Positions 44,402 through 53,326 are shown, numbered from the stretch's first letter. The stretch is 64,000 bases of DNA from Herminiimonas contaminans (GCF_015645465.1 NZ_JADOEL010000007.1:62001-126000); one strand, 5' to 3'. Made by a program: numbers and translations. Notes: a model not told the origin generated them from the letters alone.

Positions 44402-44721
44402 GTATGGGTATGGTTAATGAGCCAGCATCAACCATACCTTTTTTGTTCCGTTACTGCATGTCTGAGGCGTTATTCCACATTTCTGTGTAACCGCTGGCAC
44501 TTCAGTGCAAGGAATTCAAACGACAAACAAAATTATTATTTTCACAAGTGAACATGCATATAACACGCAATTCCAGCGTATATATGTGCGCACATCCAAC
44601 ATGATTTATAGCGCCGCCACTATCGCTTTCATTCGAAGCACGGCTATAATCAGCCGCGATAAGTCGCCAACCGTCAACAAGATGGTTGTCCAAATTTCCC
44701 TTTTTCCTTGATGCCCGCGCC
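44402..44721. promoter_or_regulatory. Divergent promoter region upstream of the cruR copper operon
   Basis: A 320-bp gap. A perfect -10-like TATAAT lies at 44645-44650 on the plus strand, with no good -35 at the expected distance. The leader would then be about 65 nt to the cruR ATG. Copper regulation is expected to act after initiation, through translation of cruR itself. I could not recognise a CueR or Fur operator. Confidence 0.45.
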
Positions 44722-45120
44722 ATGCGAATGACGAAAGCCAAGCATAGATGGACCACCTGGATCGCATGTTTTGCGATCCTGCTGGCGTCGCTTGCACCGT
44801 CGATCTCGCATGCAGTTGCTGCCGCCAAAGGTGCGCCAAATGCCTGGGTTGAAATTTGTACGGTAGACGGTAGCAAGATGATGATGGTCGACCAGGACCA
44901 GAATTCACAGGCACCGAAACCTGCTGAAAGAGCCATACACTTTGAACACTGTGCGTTTTGTATGACGCACGCAGGCTCGGTAGGCTTGCCGCCTCCGGCC
45001 GATTTCGTGATGCCGGTAGTCAGCGGCGATCACGTCCTTCCTCCACTGTATTACCAGGCATCGCGCCCACTGTTCGCCTGGGCCGTTGCACAACCCCGCG
45101 CTCCCCCGGCTTTTTCCTGA
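44722..45120 (+). CDS. cruR: CruR-type (DUF2946) copper-responsive regulatory upstream ORF
   Basis: A 132-residue DUF2946 protein. It has an N-terminal membrane/export segment (residues 11-33), a CXXC motif HCAFC (Cys77, Cys80) flanked by histidines, and the C-terminal sequence PRAPPAFS with the RAPP motif at residues 126-129. In Bordetella pertussis the DUF2946 protein CruR is a regulatory ORF: without copper the nascent chain stalls at RAPP and downstream genes are expressed; copper bound by the CXXC of the nascent chain relieves the stall and lets Rho terminate transcription. Both key motifs and the downstream operon type match. I start at the ATG at 44722; an upstream in-frame start at 44686 is less likely. 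Confidence 0.9.
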   Translation: MRMTKAKHRWTTWIACFAILLASLAPSISHAVAAAKGAPNAWVEICTVDGSKMMMVDQDQNSQAPKPAERAIHFEHCAFCMTHAGSVGLPPPADFVMPVVSGDHVLPPLYYQASRPLFAWAVAQPRAPPAFS

Positions 45121-45141
45121 TCGTTGCTGAGTACCGTTAGC

Positions 45142-45163
45142 ACGTACGCCCGTAGGCGTGCGT
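45142..45163 (+). other. Hairpin just downstream of cruR
   Basis: Bases 45142-45150 can pair with 45155-45163 around a CGTA loop (core ACGCC/GGCGT, one T-G pair). No T run follows. It lies in the 84-bp gap where Rho-dependent termination or stall-dependent anti-termination would be expected in a CruR system. Confidence 0.5.
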
Positions 45164-45204
45164 CTGTCTGGCGGTGTGTCTTCATCTCGAAACAGGAGTT
45201 CGCC

Positions 45205-45438
45205 ATGTCAACTCGCCGTAAATTCGTCATCACCCTCAATCTGATTGCGCTCGTGATCGTTGCGCTGCTCGTCAGCATCCAGCGTCATGCTTCTGTCGCT
45301 GCATCGACGGCTGAAAATCCAGCCGTTGAAATGCAACTGGTCGCACTGCCGATATTGGCCAGCGCCAGCCAGTGCGGCGCTTCCTGCGTCGTTACCAGTC
45401 GCGCTGCGCTTGGCATATCAACACAAATCGCGCAGTAA
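45205..45438 (+). CDS. Small membrane-anchored protein with CxxxC motif, copper operon
   Basis: A 77-residue protein that I do not recognise. It has a basic N-terminus (MSTRRK), one hydrophobic segment at about residues 8-25, and a periplasmic part that ends in QCGASC (Cys57, Cys61). A ribosome binding site (CAGGAG) lies six bases upstream of the ATG. Its place between cruR and the PCuAC chaperone and its two cysteines suggest a metal or disulfide role, but this is inference. Confidence 0.7.
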   Translation: MSTRRKFVITLNLIALVIVALLVSIQRHASVAASTAENPAVEMQLVALPILASASQCGASCVVTSRAALGISTQIAQ

Positions 45439-45470
45439 TCCGCATCCATCTTCCATCAGAGGAAATCCAT

Positions 45471-45908
45471 ATGAACAAGTTCTTACTCGCTTCATTGCTG
45501 AGTCTCGCCTGCGCGTCGTCTTTTGCTCAAGTAACGGTCAGCGACGCCTGGGTACGCGCCACCGTGCCACAACAAAAAGCCACCGGCGCCTTCATGCAAC
45601 TAAACAGCGCCAAAGGCACACGTCTGGTAGATGCACAGTCACCTGTTGCACGCGCAGAAATCCATGAAATGGCGGTGCAAGACCACGTCATGCGCATGCG
45701 TCAGATCAGCAGCCTGGATCTGCCAGCAGGCCAGAACGTGATGCTCAAACCGGGTGGCTATCACATCATGTTTTTCGATCTGAAGCAGCCAGTCAAAGAG
45801 GGGGATGTGATTCCGCTCACGTTGACATTTGCAGACAAAGACAAGAAGCGCGAAACGCTGGAATTGCAAGTCCCAGCGCGCGCACTCAACACCGCGCATA
45901 AACACTAA
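45471..45908 (+). CDS. PCuAC (DUF461) periplasmic copper chaperone
   Basis: A 145-residue protein with a Sec signal peptide (cleavage after SSFAQ, about residue 20). The Cu(I) site is formed by the pattern H-x-M (His65, Met67), further methionines (Met74, Met76) and H-x-M (His98, Met100 in GGYHIMF). PCuAC proteins carry copper in the periplasm, in the best-known cases to cytochrome c oxidase. The ATG follows AGAGGAAA. It is the third gene of the copper operon. Confidence 0.92.
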   Translation: MNKFLLASLLSLACASSFAQVTVSDAWVRATVPQQKATGAFMQLNSAKGTRLVDAQSPVARAEIHEMAVQDHVMRMRQISSLDLPAGQNVMLKPGGYHIMFFDLKQPVKEGDVIPLTLTFADKDKKRETLELQVPARALNTAHKH

Positions 45909-45937
45909 GCGCCCTTCAGACTACTTTTGGATCAACA

Positions 45938-48100
45938 ATGAAACTCGTATTTGAAAACCACACGCTGCCACGTCGACTGGCACACGCTGTTTTGTACACG
46001 CATTGCACACTGGGATGTCTGCTGGCGATGCACTCTGCATCGGCGGCTGACACCACCACCTTGCCCAGCATCTCGGTCAGCCCGGAACCAGCCGGCACCT
46101 TAAAATCGCCAGCCTCTACCGGCTCCAACCTGGACCTCACACCATTCCAGACACCGGCCAGCGTCAGTGTCATCACACGTGAGCAATTGGAACAGCGCGG
46201 CGATGCCAATCTGGTCGACGCCATTACCCGCAGTGCAGGCATCAGCGGCATGGGACATCCAGGCAATAGCGGCTCCTCGCTTTCCGCTCGCGGCTTTACC
46301 GATACCACGTCTGTCATGCGCCTGTATGACGGCACGCGTCAGTACGGTGGCGTTGGCGTGTCCTTTCCGTTCGACACCTGGTCCATTGATCGCATCGAAG
46401 TATTGCGCGGACCGGCTTCCGTAATCTATGGCGATGGCGCTATTGGTGCGGTGGTAAATGTGATACCGAAAAAGCCAACTCGTGGCGCGATACAAAATGA
46501 AGTGCAAGCCACCATAGGCACCGACAACACGCAACGCCTGGGCTTCGGCAGCGGCGGCGCGATCAATGACAAGCTGTCATATCGCGTCGATCTCAGTGGT
46601 GATCGTTCCGATGGCTGGGTTGATATGGGCGACTCACGCAACCTGAGTTTTTCCGGCGCATTGCAACTCGACGTCTCGGCCGACTTCCGTCTGAAGCTCA
46701 GCTATGCACAAGGTCGGCAAGAACCAATGCGCTACTTCGGCACGCCATTGGTCAACGGCCAGCAACTGGAAGCCCTGCGCAAAAAGAACTACAACGTCAG
46801 CGATAGCAAAATCCAGTATGACGATCGCTGGACTGAATTGTCCGCTGAGTGGACACCGAATGCGGATACGACGGTGCGCAGCAAGTTGTATTACATAGAC
46901 AGCAAGCGTCAGTGGCGCAATGCGGAAAACTATGTCTACGATCCCGCGCAAGCAAAAATTGTTCGGTCCGGTGATACAGGGATCATGCATGATCAAACTC
47001 AGATCGGAAACACCACCGACGCAACTTTCCGAGGCAAGCTCTTCGGTCTAAAGAATCAGGTGTCGATTGGTTTTGACGTAAGCTCAAGTTCATTCCAGCG
47101 TACTAGTAACTCGATAGCTAGCTCGCCAAATCCGGCCGTAGTCGATCCGTACAACCCAATCGCCGGCAACTATGTCAGCGCCGCCGATTACATCCCGCGC
47201 TACCGCAACAAGGCAGACCAGTACTCCGTATTCGCTGAGAACCGGTTGGAACTGAACGATAAGTGGTCAGTACTAGCTGGCTTACGTTACGACCACGCCG
47301 ATATATCGCGCACCGATCTGTTAAGCAATACGTCCGCATTCGATCAAAAGTATTCCAACGTGGGCTGGCGTCTCGGCACTGTCTACAACATCGAACCAGA
47401 TACTGCACTTTACGCGCAATATTCTGAGGCGGCTGATCCGGTTGGTGGCTTGCTGATGATTACGGCTGCCAACAGCAAGTTCGACCTGTCTACCGGCAAG
47501 CAAATCGAAATCGGCGTCAAACAGGCCTTCTGGGGCAAGAAGGGGGAATGGACGCTGGCCGCTTACAACATCAAGAAAAATAATCTGCTCAGCCGCGATC
47601 CGAATGACTTCAATGCAAGGATACAAGTCGGTCAACAATCATCTACCGGACTGGAAGGAACATTGGCGCTGGCCTTTGCTCCGGGCTGGCAACTCGATGC
47701 AAACGCCGCCATCCTGCGTGCCAAGTTTGATGACTTCCTTGATCCGGTAGGCAGCCCAGCAACGGGCACAGTATCGCGCGCCGGCAACGTCCCGCCGAAC
47801 GTCGCCGAACGCCTGGCCAATGTCTGGCTGAGCTGGAACTTCATTCCCGACTGGACTGCCAGCGGTGGCCTGCGTTACGTCGGCAAACGCTATGCAGACA
47901 ATGCCAATACTTTGGTCATGCCTGCGTACACCACGACTGACCTAGCACTGCAATGGAAAGCATCACGCGATACCACGGTGACGCTGCGTGGCTTCAATGT
48001 GTTCGACAAGCAGTACTTCACCACTGCTTACTACTCCGGCACGCAATGGTTTAACGGTCCGGGACGTCGTATCGAGTTGACCGCCAACTATCGCTTCTGA
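45938..48100 (+). CDS. TonB-dependent outer-membrane receptor, probably for copper
   Basis: A 720-residue receptor. The signal peptide (cleavage after SASAA, about residue 37) is followed by a plug domain with PASVSVITREQLEQRGDANLVDAI and IEVLRGPASVIYGDGAIGAVVNV, then a 22-strand barrel ending in the outer-membrane C-terminal phenylalanine (NYRF). By family it resembles siderophore receptors of the FhuA/FecA class. Its place after cruR and PCuAC makes it the counterpart of BfrG in the Bordetella CruR operon, so copper or a copper chelate is the likely ligand. It lacks a FecR-type signalling extension. Confidence 0.92.
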   Translation: MKLVFENHTLPRRLAHAVLYTHCTLGCLLAMHSASAADTTTLPSISVSPEPAGTLKSPASTGSNLDLTPFQTPASVSVITREQLEQRGDANLVDAITRSAGISGMGHPGNSGSSLSARGFTDTTSVMRLYDGTRQYGGVGVSFPFDTWSIDRIEVLRGPASVIYGDGAIGAVVNVIPKKPTRGAIQNEVQATIGTDNTQRLGFGSGGAINDKLSYRVDLSGDRSDGWVDMGDSRNLSFSGALQLDVSADFRLKLSYAQGRQEPMRYFGTPLVNGQQLEALRKKNYNVSDSKIQYDDRWTELSAEWTPNADTTVRSKLYYIDSKRQWRNAENYVYDPAQAKIVRSGDTGIMHDQTQIGNTTDATFRGKLFGLKNQVSIGFDVSSSSFQRTSNSIASSPNPAVVDPYNPIAGNYVSAADYIPRYRNKADQYSVFAENRLELNDKWSVLAGLRYDHADISRTDLLSNTSAFDQKYSNVGWRLGTVYNIEPDTALYAQYSEAADPVGGLLMITAANSKFDLSTGKQIEIGVKQAFWGKKGEWTLAAYNIKKNNLLSRDPNDFNARIQVGQQSSTGLEGTLALAFAPGWQLDANAAILRAKFDDFLDPVGSPATGTVSRAGNVPPNVAERLANVWLSWNFIPDWTASGGLRYVGKRYADNANTLVMPAYTTTDLALQWKASRDTTVTLRGFNVFDKQYFTTAYYSGTQWFNGPGRRIELTANYRF

Positions 48101-48108
48101 GTCGTAGT

Positions 48109-49629
48109 ATGAATCTGTCCGCACGCGCCAAACGCCTGACTTACCTGATCCATCGCTGGACAGGTGTGGCCGCGTGCGTGCTGATGGCTTTGTGGTTTGT
48201 CAGTGGCATCGTGATGCTGTTCATCGGTTACCCGAAGCTGACGCCATGGGAGAGATTGCAGGCTATGCCTGCATTGCAGGTACAGCAGTGCTGTGTGTCG
48301 CTGCATCAGGTACTGACACATAGCACCGCGCCGGACAAGGTGCAGGAGATCGTGCTCACGTCTGTCCGCAACCAGCCGTATTACCGTTTGCGTGAAGGCA
48401 AAGGAAATTATTTGCTGGTCGATGCACGCAGCGGTGCGCTGGCTCCGGCGATGAACGAGCAACTGGCACTAGCCGGTGCTCATGCCTTTGTCGCTGATGC
48501 TGATGCACATTATCTCGGCACCGTTCACGAAGACAGATGGACACATGCACGCTCACTCGATCAGCATAGGCCACTGCATCTGGTGCAAATGGATGATGCA
48601 GACCATACCTTGCTGTATCTGTCGGATCGCACCGGACAAGTTGTGATGGATGCGCCGCGTGCACAACGCATGTGGAACTATGTCGGCGCGTGGTTGCACT
48701 GGCTGTATATGTTTCGTGACAAACCGGTTGATCCGGTCTGGAGCTGGATAGTGATCGTGCTGTCTGCGTTCGGCACGCTGACTGCAGTCACCGGTACGCT
48801 GGCAGGTATCTGGCGCTGGCGTTTTCGCGGACGCTATAAATCCGGTGCGCGCACGCCGTATCGCGAAACCTATTTGCACTGGCATCACATCATCGGCTTG
48901 ACCTTTGCCGCGATTATCTTCACCTGGATCTTCAGCGGCCTGATGTCGATGAATCCGCTCGGCATCTTTGATGCACGCGGTGAGAAACCAAATAGCGCAG
49001 CCTATCGTGGGACGACTCCTGGCATCACGTACTTGTCACTGGACGCGACGCAGGCTATCCATTTATTGAATGATGCAGGGTTCCGTGCAAATGAAATCGA
49101 ATGGCGCGTATTGCATGGGCGTCCTTATCTGCTGGCACGCAACGCCGCCAATGCGACACGTTTGATCATCGAAGACGGCGGACGCTATCAAGTGCGGGAA
49201 CGGTGGAGTGATGCCGAGTTGTTGCAGGCCGCAACGCAATTGATGTATGCACCAATACGCGATCATCAGGTGCTAACACAGTACGACACTTATTACTACG
49301 GACGACAGCAGGAAGCGATGATGGGAGCCGCGGAACGACGCCTGCCCGCATTGCGCATACGCTTTGATGAACCGCATCAAACCTGGGTACACCTCGATCC
49401 GTTTACAGGTGATGTAGAAAGCAGTTCGGATCAGGCGCAGCGCACAGGACGCTGGTTGTTCAGCTTTTTGCATAGCTGGGATTTGCCAGTGATGCTGCAA
49501 GCCGGTGCATGGCGCGACGCGATACTGATACTACTCAGCCTCGGCGGCCTGGCGCTTAGCCTGACCGGCATCGTCATCGGCTGGCGTCGCCTGCGCGTCT
49601 GGCTCGGCCAACATCATCGCGCACATTGA
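48109..49629 (+). CDS. PepSY-domain inner membrane protein (possible metal reductase)
   Basis: A 506-residue protein that starts with LTYLIHRWTGVAACVLMALWFVSGIVMLF, the first of four to five membrane segments. Two periplasmic PepSY-like domains lie between them, and HHIIGLTFAAIIFTWIFSGLMSMNP and LHSWDLPVMLQAG are typical of PepSY_TM proteins, with histidines that could bind heme. Such proteins often accompany TonB receptors and are thought to reduce metals in the periplasm. It starts 8 bp after the receptor stop and ends the operon, matching the third gene of the Bordetella cruR operon. Confidence 0.9.
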   Translation: MNLSARAKRLTYLIHRWTGVAACVLMALWFVSGIVMLFIGYPKLTPWERLQAMPALQVQQCCVSLHQVLTHSTAPDKVQEIVLTSVRNQPYYRLREGKGNYLLVDARSGALAPAMNEQLALAGAHAFVADADAHYLGTVHEDRWTHARSLDQHRPLHLVQMDDADHTLLYLSDRTGQVVMDAPRAQRMWNYVGAWLHWLYMFRDKPVDPVWSWIVIVLSAFGTLTAVTGTLAGIWRWRFRGRYKSGARTPYRETYLHWHHIIGLTFAAIIFTWIFSGLMSMNPLGIFDARGEKPNSAAYRGTTPGITYLSLDATQAIHLLNDAGFRANEIEWRVLHGRPYLLARNAANATRLIIEDGGRYQVRERWSDAELLQAATQLMYAPIRDHQVLTQYDTYYYGRQQEAMMGAAERRLPALRIRFDEPHQTWVHLDPFTGDVESSSDQAQRTGRWLFSFLHSWDLPVMLQAGAWRDAILILLSLGGLALSLTGIVIGWRRLRVWLGQHHRAH

Positions 49630-49801
49630 CATATCAAGCCGCTGGCACAGATAGATCAGTTCGTACAAATCATGGTGTTACTATTACGCAAGTTCTCGTA
49701 TCAGCTCATAGCAAAGCACGGCAGGATCACAGCCAGTTCACGATAAACCGGTGTCAACAGATTGATATCGGTGATGCGCCAGCATCGAATCCGGGAGGCT
49801 T

Positions 49802-50614
49802 ATGACGATAGTTACCGTATTCAACCAGAAAGGCGGGGTGGGTAAAACCACGACAGCCCTGAATCTCGCCGCTGCATTGGCACGGCGCGGTTGCCAACCC
49901 TACGGTATCGACCTCGACCCACAAGCCCATTTAAGCGCCATTGCCGGTTTCACCGCGCAATCGGGTGATGACACCATACTCAGCATGTTCCAGCGCGATC
50001 GGCCATTGAAGGAGCTGGTACAACGTTCATCGACCAGTAGCCTGGGTCTGATCCCGTCACATATGGAATTGTCCAAGGTGGATACCTTGTTCGGCAAAGG
50101 CTATGACGTCGTCAATCGACTCAATGCCAACCTGCGGGCAGAAAAATTCAACACAGAAAACACACCGGTGATGATTGATTGCTGCCCGCTGATAGGGGTG
50201 CTGTCACTCAATGCGATTTTTGCGTGCGACTGCATCATCGTGCCGGTATCGGCCGATCATTTGTCCGCCAAGGGTGCGATGCAAATCGAAAAAACCCTGC
50301 GCGCGCTGGAGCCCGTACTAAAACGACGCGTGAACCGTCGCTACCTGCTGACGCGCTTCGACGGGCGACGCAGTATGGCGTGGGAAGTACTTAAAGTGCT
50401 GGAAGAGAAATTCGGTGCCGATGTATGTCGCACACGCATCGCAGAGAACGTCAGTCTCGCGGAAAGTCCTGCTCACAATAAAACGATATTCGAACATGCG
50501 CCCAACAGTCGCGGCGCTCAGGACTATGAAACCTTGCTCGATGAATTACTGGCTGACGGCTTTATCCAGCAACCGGCATTAACGCGAGATGAGCGAGAGG
50601 ATATCGTCAACTGA
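49802..50614 (+). CDS. Orphan ParA/Soj family ATPase
   Basis: A 270-residue deviant Walker ATPase. KGGVGKTT (about residues 10-17) is the Walker A motif with the signature lysine, IDLDPQAHLS is motif A', and MIDCCPLIGVL takes the place of the usual DTPP motif. There is no parB next to it, so it may position a large complex or a pole-related machine and not a chromosome. It begins 172 bp after the copper operon with GGGAGG as ribosome binding site. Its last 36 bp overlap the convergent small gene. Confidence 0.87.
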   Translation: MTIVTVFNQKGGVGKTTTALNLAAALARRGCQPYGIDLDPQAHLSAIAGFTAQSGDDTILSMFQRDRPLKELVQRSSTSSLGLIPSHMELSKVDTLFGKGYDVVNRLNANLRAEKFNTENTPVMIDCCPLIGVLSLNAIFACDCIIVPVSADHLSAKGAMQIEKTLRALEPVLKRRVNRRYLLTRFDGRRSMAWEVLKVLEEKFGADVCRTRIAENVSLAESPAHNKTIFEHAPNSRGAQDYETLLDELLADGFIQQPALTRDEREDIVN

Positions 50615-50788
50615 GTGCGCAATGCCGGGACGCTGCACCGCACCTTTGATATCACAACGCAGTATTTCGCAATGCCGATACATCTGTCGTAGCTTGCGCT
50701 CCGCATCACTACGATCCATACCGCCGATAACGATGCTTTCCAGCCTTTGGCCTTCGCGCGTTTTCACAGAAAAATCATATTTCAACAT
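50579..50788 (-). CDS. Small protein of unknown function
   Basis: A 69-residue basic, cytoplasmic protein (MLKYDFSVKTREGQ at the start, then alternating charged residues and DRSDAERKLRQMYRHCEIL). I recognise no family. The start is set by a strong GAGGAGG ribosome binding site six bases upstream of the ATG at 50788. Its end overlaps the end of the orphan parA by 36 bp on the opposite strand, which is unusual and would couple the two transcripts. Confidence 0.65.
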   Translation of the reverse strand: MLKYDFSVKTREGQRLESIVIGGMDRSDAERKLRQMYRHCEILRCDIKGAVQRPGIAHSVDDILSLISR

Positions 50789-51129
50789 GAGCACCTCCTC
50801 TACACTGCACAAATGGAGCAGTCCGCATTGCGCTATAAAGGGGCGCAACGAATTGGCAGATTAGCACGCGTTAACAAATTTGGTTGCCAAAACGTAACAC
50901 CAGGCAATAAAAATGGGCTTATTTTGTGCAAAAAAGCCACTAACTACGCCTAAAACCCCGATTTACAGCCCGCCACCGCCAAAAAGTCTTACGAAAAGCT
51001 TAACTGGAGGAAATCCATAGCAAATATCACGCCATCGTCCTGCTTTTAGATCGGCTATGCTGATGACGCAACCTTTGTAGTGAAGCCTGGTCACAAAAGA
51101 CCTTACCCTCATTTTTCCAAGGACTTGTC
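50789..51129. other. Intergenic region without a recognisable gene
   Basis: A 341-bp stretch, AT-richer than its surroundings. No tRNA, terminator with a clear T run, or good promoter stands out. A purine-rich site (CAAGGAC) precedes the next ATG. Confidence 0.4.
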
Positions 51130-51378
51130 ATGCGCATAGATATATATCGAAGAGCTGAAAATGCAGGCCACTTTTCTTACCTCGCTGTACCTGAAGGTAA
51201 GCTGCTACCGGAAGAAGTCGTCAACACTGACTGGGAACCAACCGACCGCAGCGTCGACTTGGCAGATGATGCGAAACACCTGGCGGATTTTGCGATTGAT
51301 GATCCTTTCGAACAAATCAATGCCAAAGGGTATGCCATCACCAGTGTAAAAAATCTCGCGAACGAACCACCGCGCTAA
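51130..51378 (+). CDS. Small conserved protein of unknown function (DUF6139-like)
   Basis: An 82-residue acidic soluble protein (MRIDIYRRAENAGHFSYLAVPEGKLLPEE at the start). It resembles a short family I associate with Burkholderiales, possibly DUF6139, but I am not certain. There is no membrane segment or enzyme motif. CAAGGAC about seven bases upstream serves as ribosome binding site. A hairpin terminator follows at 51485. Confidence 0.65.
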   Translation: MRIDIYRRAENAGHFSYLAVPEGKLLPEEVVNTDWEPTDRSVDLADDAKHLADFAIDDPFEQINAKGYAITSVKNLANEPPR

Positions 51379-51484
51379 AAATAAAAGAATACTGAAACCG
51401 GACCGGTGACCCGGCCTGGTTATAGATCAGCCCCTGCCGCGGAATATCACTTCCCCGCTGATCTTAGAGTTGATATAAGCTATC

Positions 51485-51510
51485 CCGCCCGGCATGTACC
51501 GGGCGGTTTT
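51485..51510 (+). terminator. Rho-independent terminator
   Basis: Stem CCGCCCGG/CCGGGCGG with a 6-base loop followed by four T, downstream of the 82-residue protein gene and just before the sugar dehydrogenase gene. Confidence 0.65.
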
Positions 51511-51536
51511 CAAATCCAACTTGCGCAGAGGCCTGT

Positions 51537-52676
51537 ATGCATATTCCATCCATCAGCACTCATCTCCTCGCCGCCGCACTCCTACTCACATCCGTCTGCG
51601 CATATGCGCAAAACACCGCTCAGCTACGTACTGAATTACTGGCAGAAGGCCTCGACCATCCATGGGCACTCGCCTTCATCGGCAATGGGCGCATCCTGCT
51701 GACCGAGCGCTCAGGAGATATGCGCGTGTTCCAGCCTGGCGCGCCACTGTCTGCACCGCTGACTGGCTTACCCAGGATAGAAGTCGGCGGGCAGGGCGGT
51801 TTGCTGGATGTCATTACCGATAGCAAATTCTCCGAGAACCGCATGATTTATTTTTGCTATAGCGAAGAAGCAAATGCCCGCACCGGCGGCAGCGGCAACT
51901 CAACTGCGCTGGCATCGGCGCGCCTGTCGAGCGATTTGAAAAAACTGGAACAAGTCAAAGTACTGTTCAGCCAGCAACCTAAATTTGCCAGCCGCGCACA
52001 CTTCGGCTGCCGCATCGTCGAGCGCCCGGACGGCACCCTGTTCCTGACGCTGGGCGATCGTTACAGCCGCATGCAGGATGCGCAGACACTGGACAACCAT
52101 CACGGCAAAGTCATACGCATACGCAAGGATGGCACTGCACCACCGGACAATCCCTACGTCGGCAAAGCAGGTGCACTGCCGGAGATCTGGAGCATAGGAC
52201 ATCGCAACTCGCAAGGTGCAACGCTGGGTGCAGACGGCAGATTATGGATGCATGAACACGGGCCGCAAGGCGGCGATGAAATCAACCGGCCGGAAGCAGG
52301 CAAGAACTACGGCTGGCCCGTTATTACCTACGGTGAAAACTACGGCGGCGGAAAAATCGGTGCCGGGCTAACCGCACAAGCAGGCATGGAGCAACCGCTG
52401 TATCAGTGGACACCATCGATAGCACCGTCCGGCATGACTTTCCTGCGCAGCACGCGTTATGGCAAAGCATGGCAGGGCAATCTGTTCGTCGGCTCGCTCA
52501 AATTCCGCTACCTGGCGCGACTGGAACTCAAGGATGGCAAAGTCGTGCGCGAAGAACGCCTGCTACCCGATCTGGAACAACGTGTACGCGATGTACGTGA
52601 AGGACCGGATGGCTTGCTGTACATCCTGACTGATGAAGGCAACGGGCAACTGATACGCTTGCTGCCGCCGCAATAA
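51537..52676 (+). CDS. PQQ-dependent sugar dehydrogenase (soluble aldose dehydrogenase type), secreted
   Basis: A 379-residue six-bladed beta-propeller. The signal peptide ends after SVCAYA (about residue 23). Conserved parts include LDHPWALAFIGNGRILLTERSG at the start of the propeller, RAHFGCRIVERPDGTLFLTLGDR (metal and PQQ site), WSIGHRNSQGATLGADGRLWMHEHGPQGGDEIN and NYGWPVITYGENY. The family oxidises aldoses in the periplasm using PQQ and Ca2+. No PQQ synthesis genes are in the window. It probably forms its own unit. Confidence 0.9.
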   Translation: MHIPSISTHLLAAALLLTSVCAYAQNTAQLRTELLAEGLDHPWALAFIGNGRILLTERSGDMRVFQPGAPLSAPLTGLPRIEVGGQGGLLDVITDSKFSENRMIYFCYSEEANARTGGSGNSTALASARLSSDLKKLEQVKVLFSQQPKFASRAHFGCRIVERPDGTLFLTLGDRYSRMQDAQTLDNHHGKVIRIRKDGTAPPDNPYVGKAGALPEIWSIGHRNSQGATLGADGRLWMHEHGPQGGDEINRPEAGKNYGWPVITYGENYGGGKIGAGLTAQAGMEQPLYQWTPSIAPSGMTFLRSTRYGKAWQGNLFVGSLKFRYLARLELKDGKVVREERLLPDLEQRVRDVREGPDGLLYILTDEGNGQLIRLLPPQ

Positions 52677-52742
52677 AACTGCACGCATCCCCTGAGCACG
52701 GCCTTACTCACTTACAATAGCGACTCTATAAATGGAGTTACT

Positions 52743-53021
52743 ATGTTTTCAAGTAAATCGCTGGACGAACTGTTGGCGCAAAAGAAGGTCAGGCTCGCAC
52801 TCACCGCGCTGTGCACTTACTTCGCAGTCATGGGTGTTTATCAATTACTCACAGGCGTGAACCAGGTGGACTGGTTGCGCGGTGGCGGCAATTTGCTGGT
52901 GTGGGGTGGATTTGCGGTGTCAAATGCAATGAAAGCGTATGGCCGTACGCAGCCCGGCATCAACATTCCTATCAATATCGGCGTCGTGCTGGTGGTCGCG
53001 AGCTGGATCGTCCGCATGTAA
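52743..53021 (+). CDS. Small inner membrane protein of unknown function
   Basis: A 92-residue protein with two to three hydrophobic segments (about residues 17-37, 47-60 and 72-91) and a basic N-terminus. I recognise no family. It has a good ribosome binding site (GGAG) and is followed after 13 bp by a DUF1653 gene, so the two are probably co-transcribed. Confidence 0.7.
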   Translation: MFSSKSLDELLAQKKVRLALTALCTYFAVMGVYQLLTGVNQVDWLRGGGNLLVWGGFAVSNAMKAYGRTQPGINIPINIGVVLVVASWIVRM

Positions 53022-53034
53022 GCTGGGAGTCATC

Positions 53035-53229
53035 ATGCAATTCAGACATTTCAAAGGCGGCATCTACGATTTCGTGTGCGCCGCCAAACTGGAGTCCGAT
53101 CCGACGGTCACCATGATTGTGTACACGGCTGCCGACGGCTCCTACTGGACACGTCCGGAGAGCGTGTTCTTTGAGAAAATCGAACACAATGGACAGACGG
53201 TGCAACGCTTCACGCCCATAGACGAGTAA
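53035..53229 (+). CDS. DUF1653 family small protein
   Basis: A 64-residue protein with the DUF1653 pattern: FRHFKGGIYDFV at the start, VYTAADGSYWTRPESVFFEKIE in the middle and QRFTPIDE at the end. Function is unknown. I start at the ATG at 53035 because upstream codons belong to another frame of the preceding gene. GGGAG lies six bases upstream. Confidence 0.8.
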   Translation: MQFRHFKGGIYDFVCAAKLESDPTVTMIVYTAADGSYWTRPESVFFEKIEHNGQTVQRFTPIDE

Positions 53230-53326
53230 GTAACCCAGGCTTGCATTTCCACTCGTGGTACAGGGCAGGCTACAATCACTGCACACCGTTACGATTCCCA
53301 ACCAGCAGGCAGACCGAGAAGAACAC

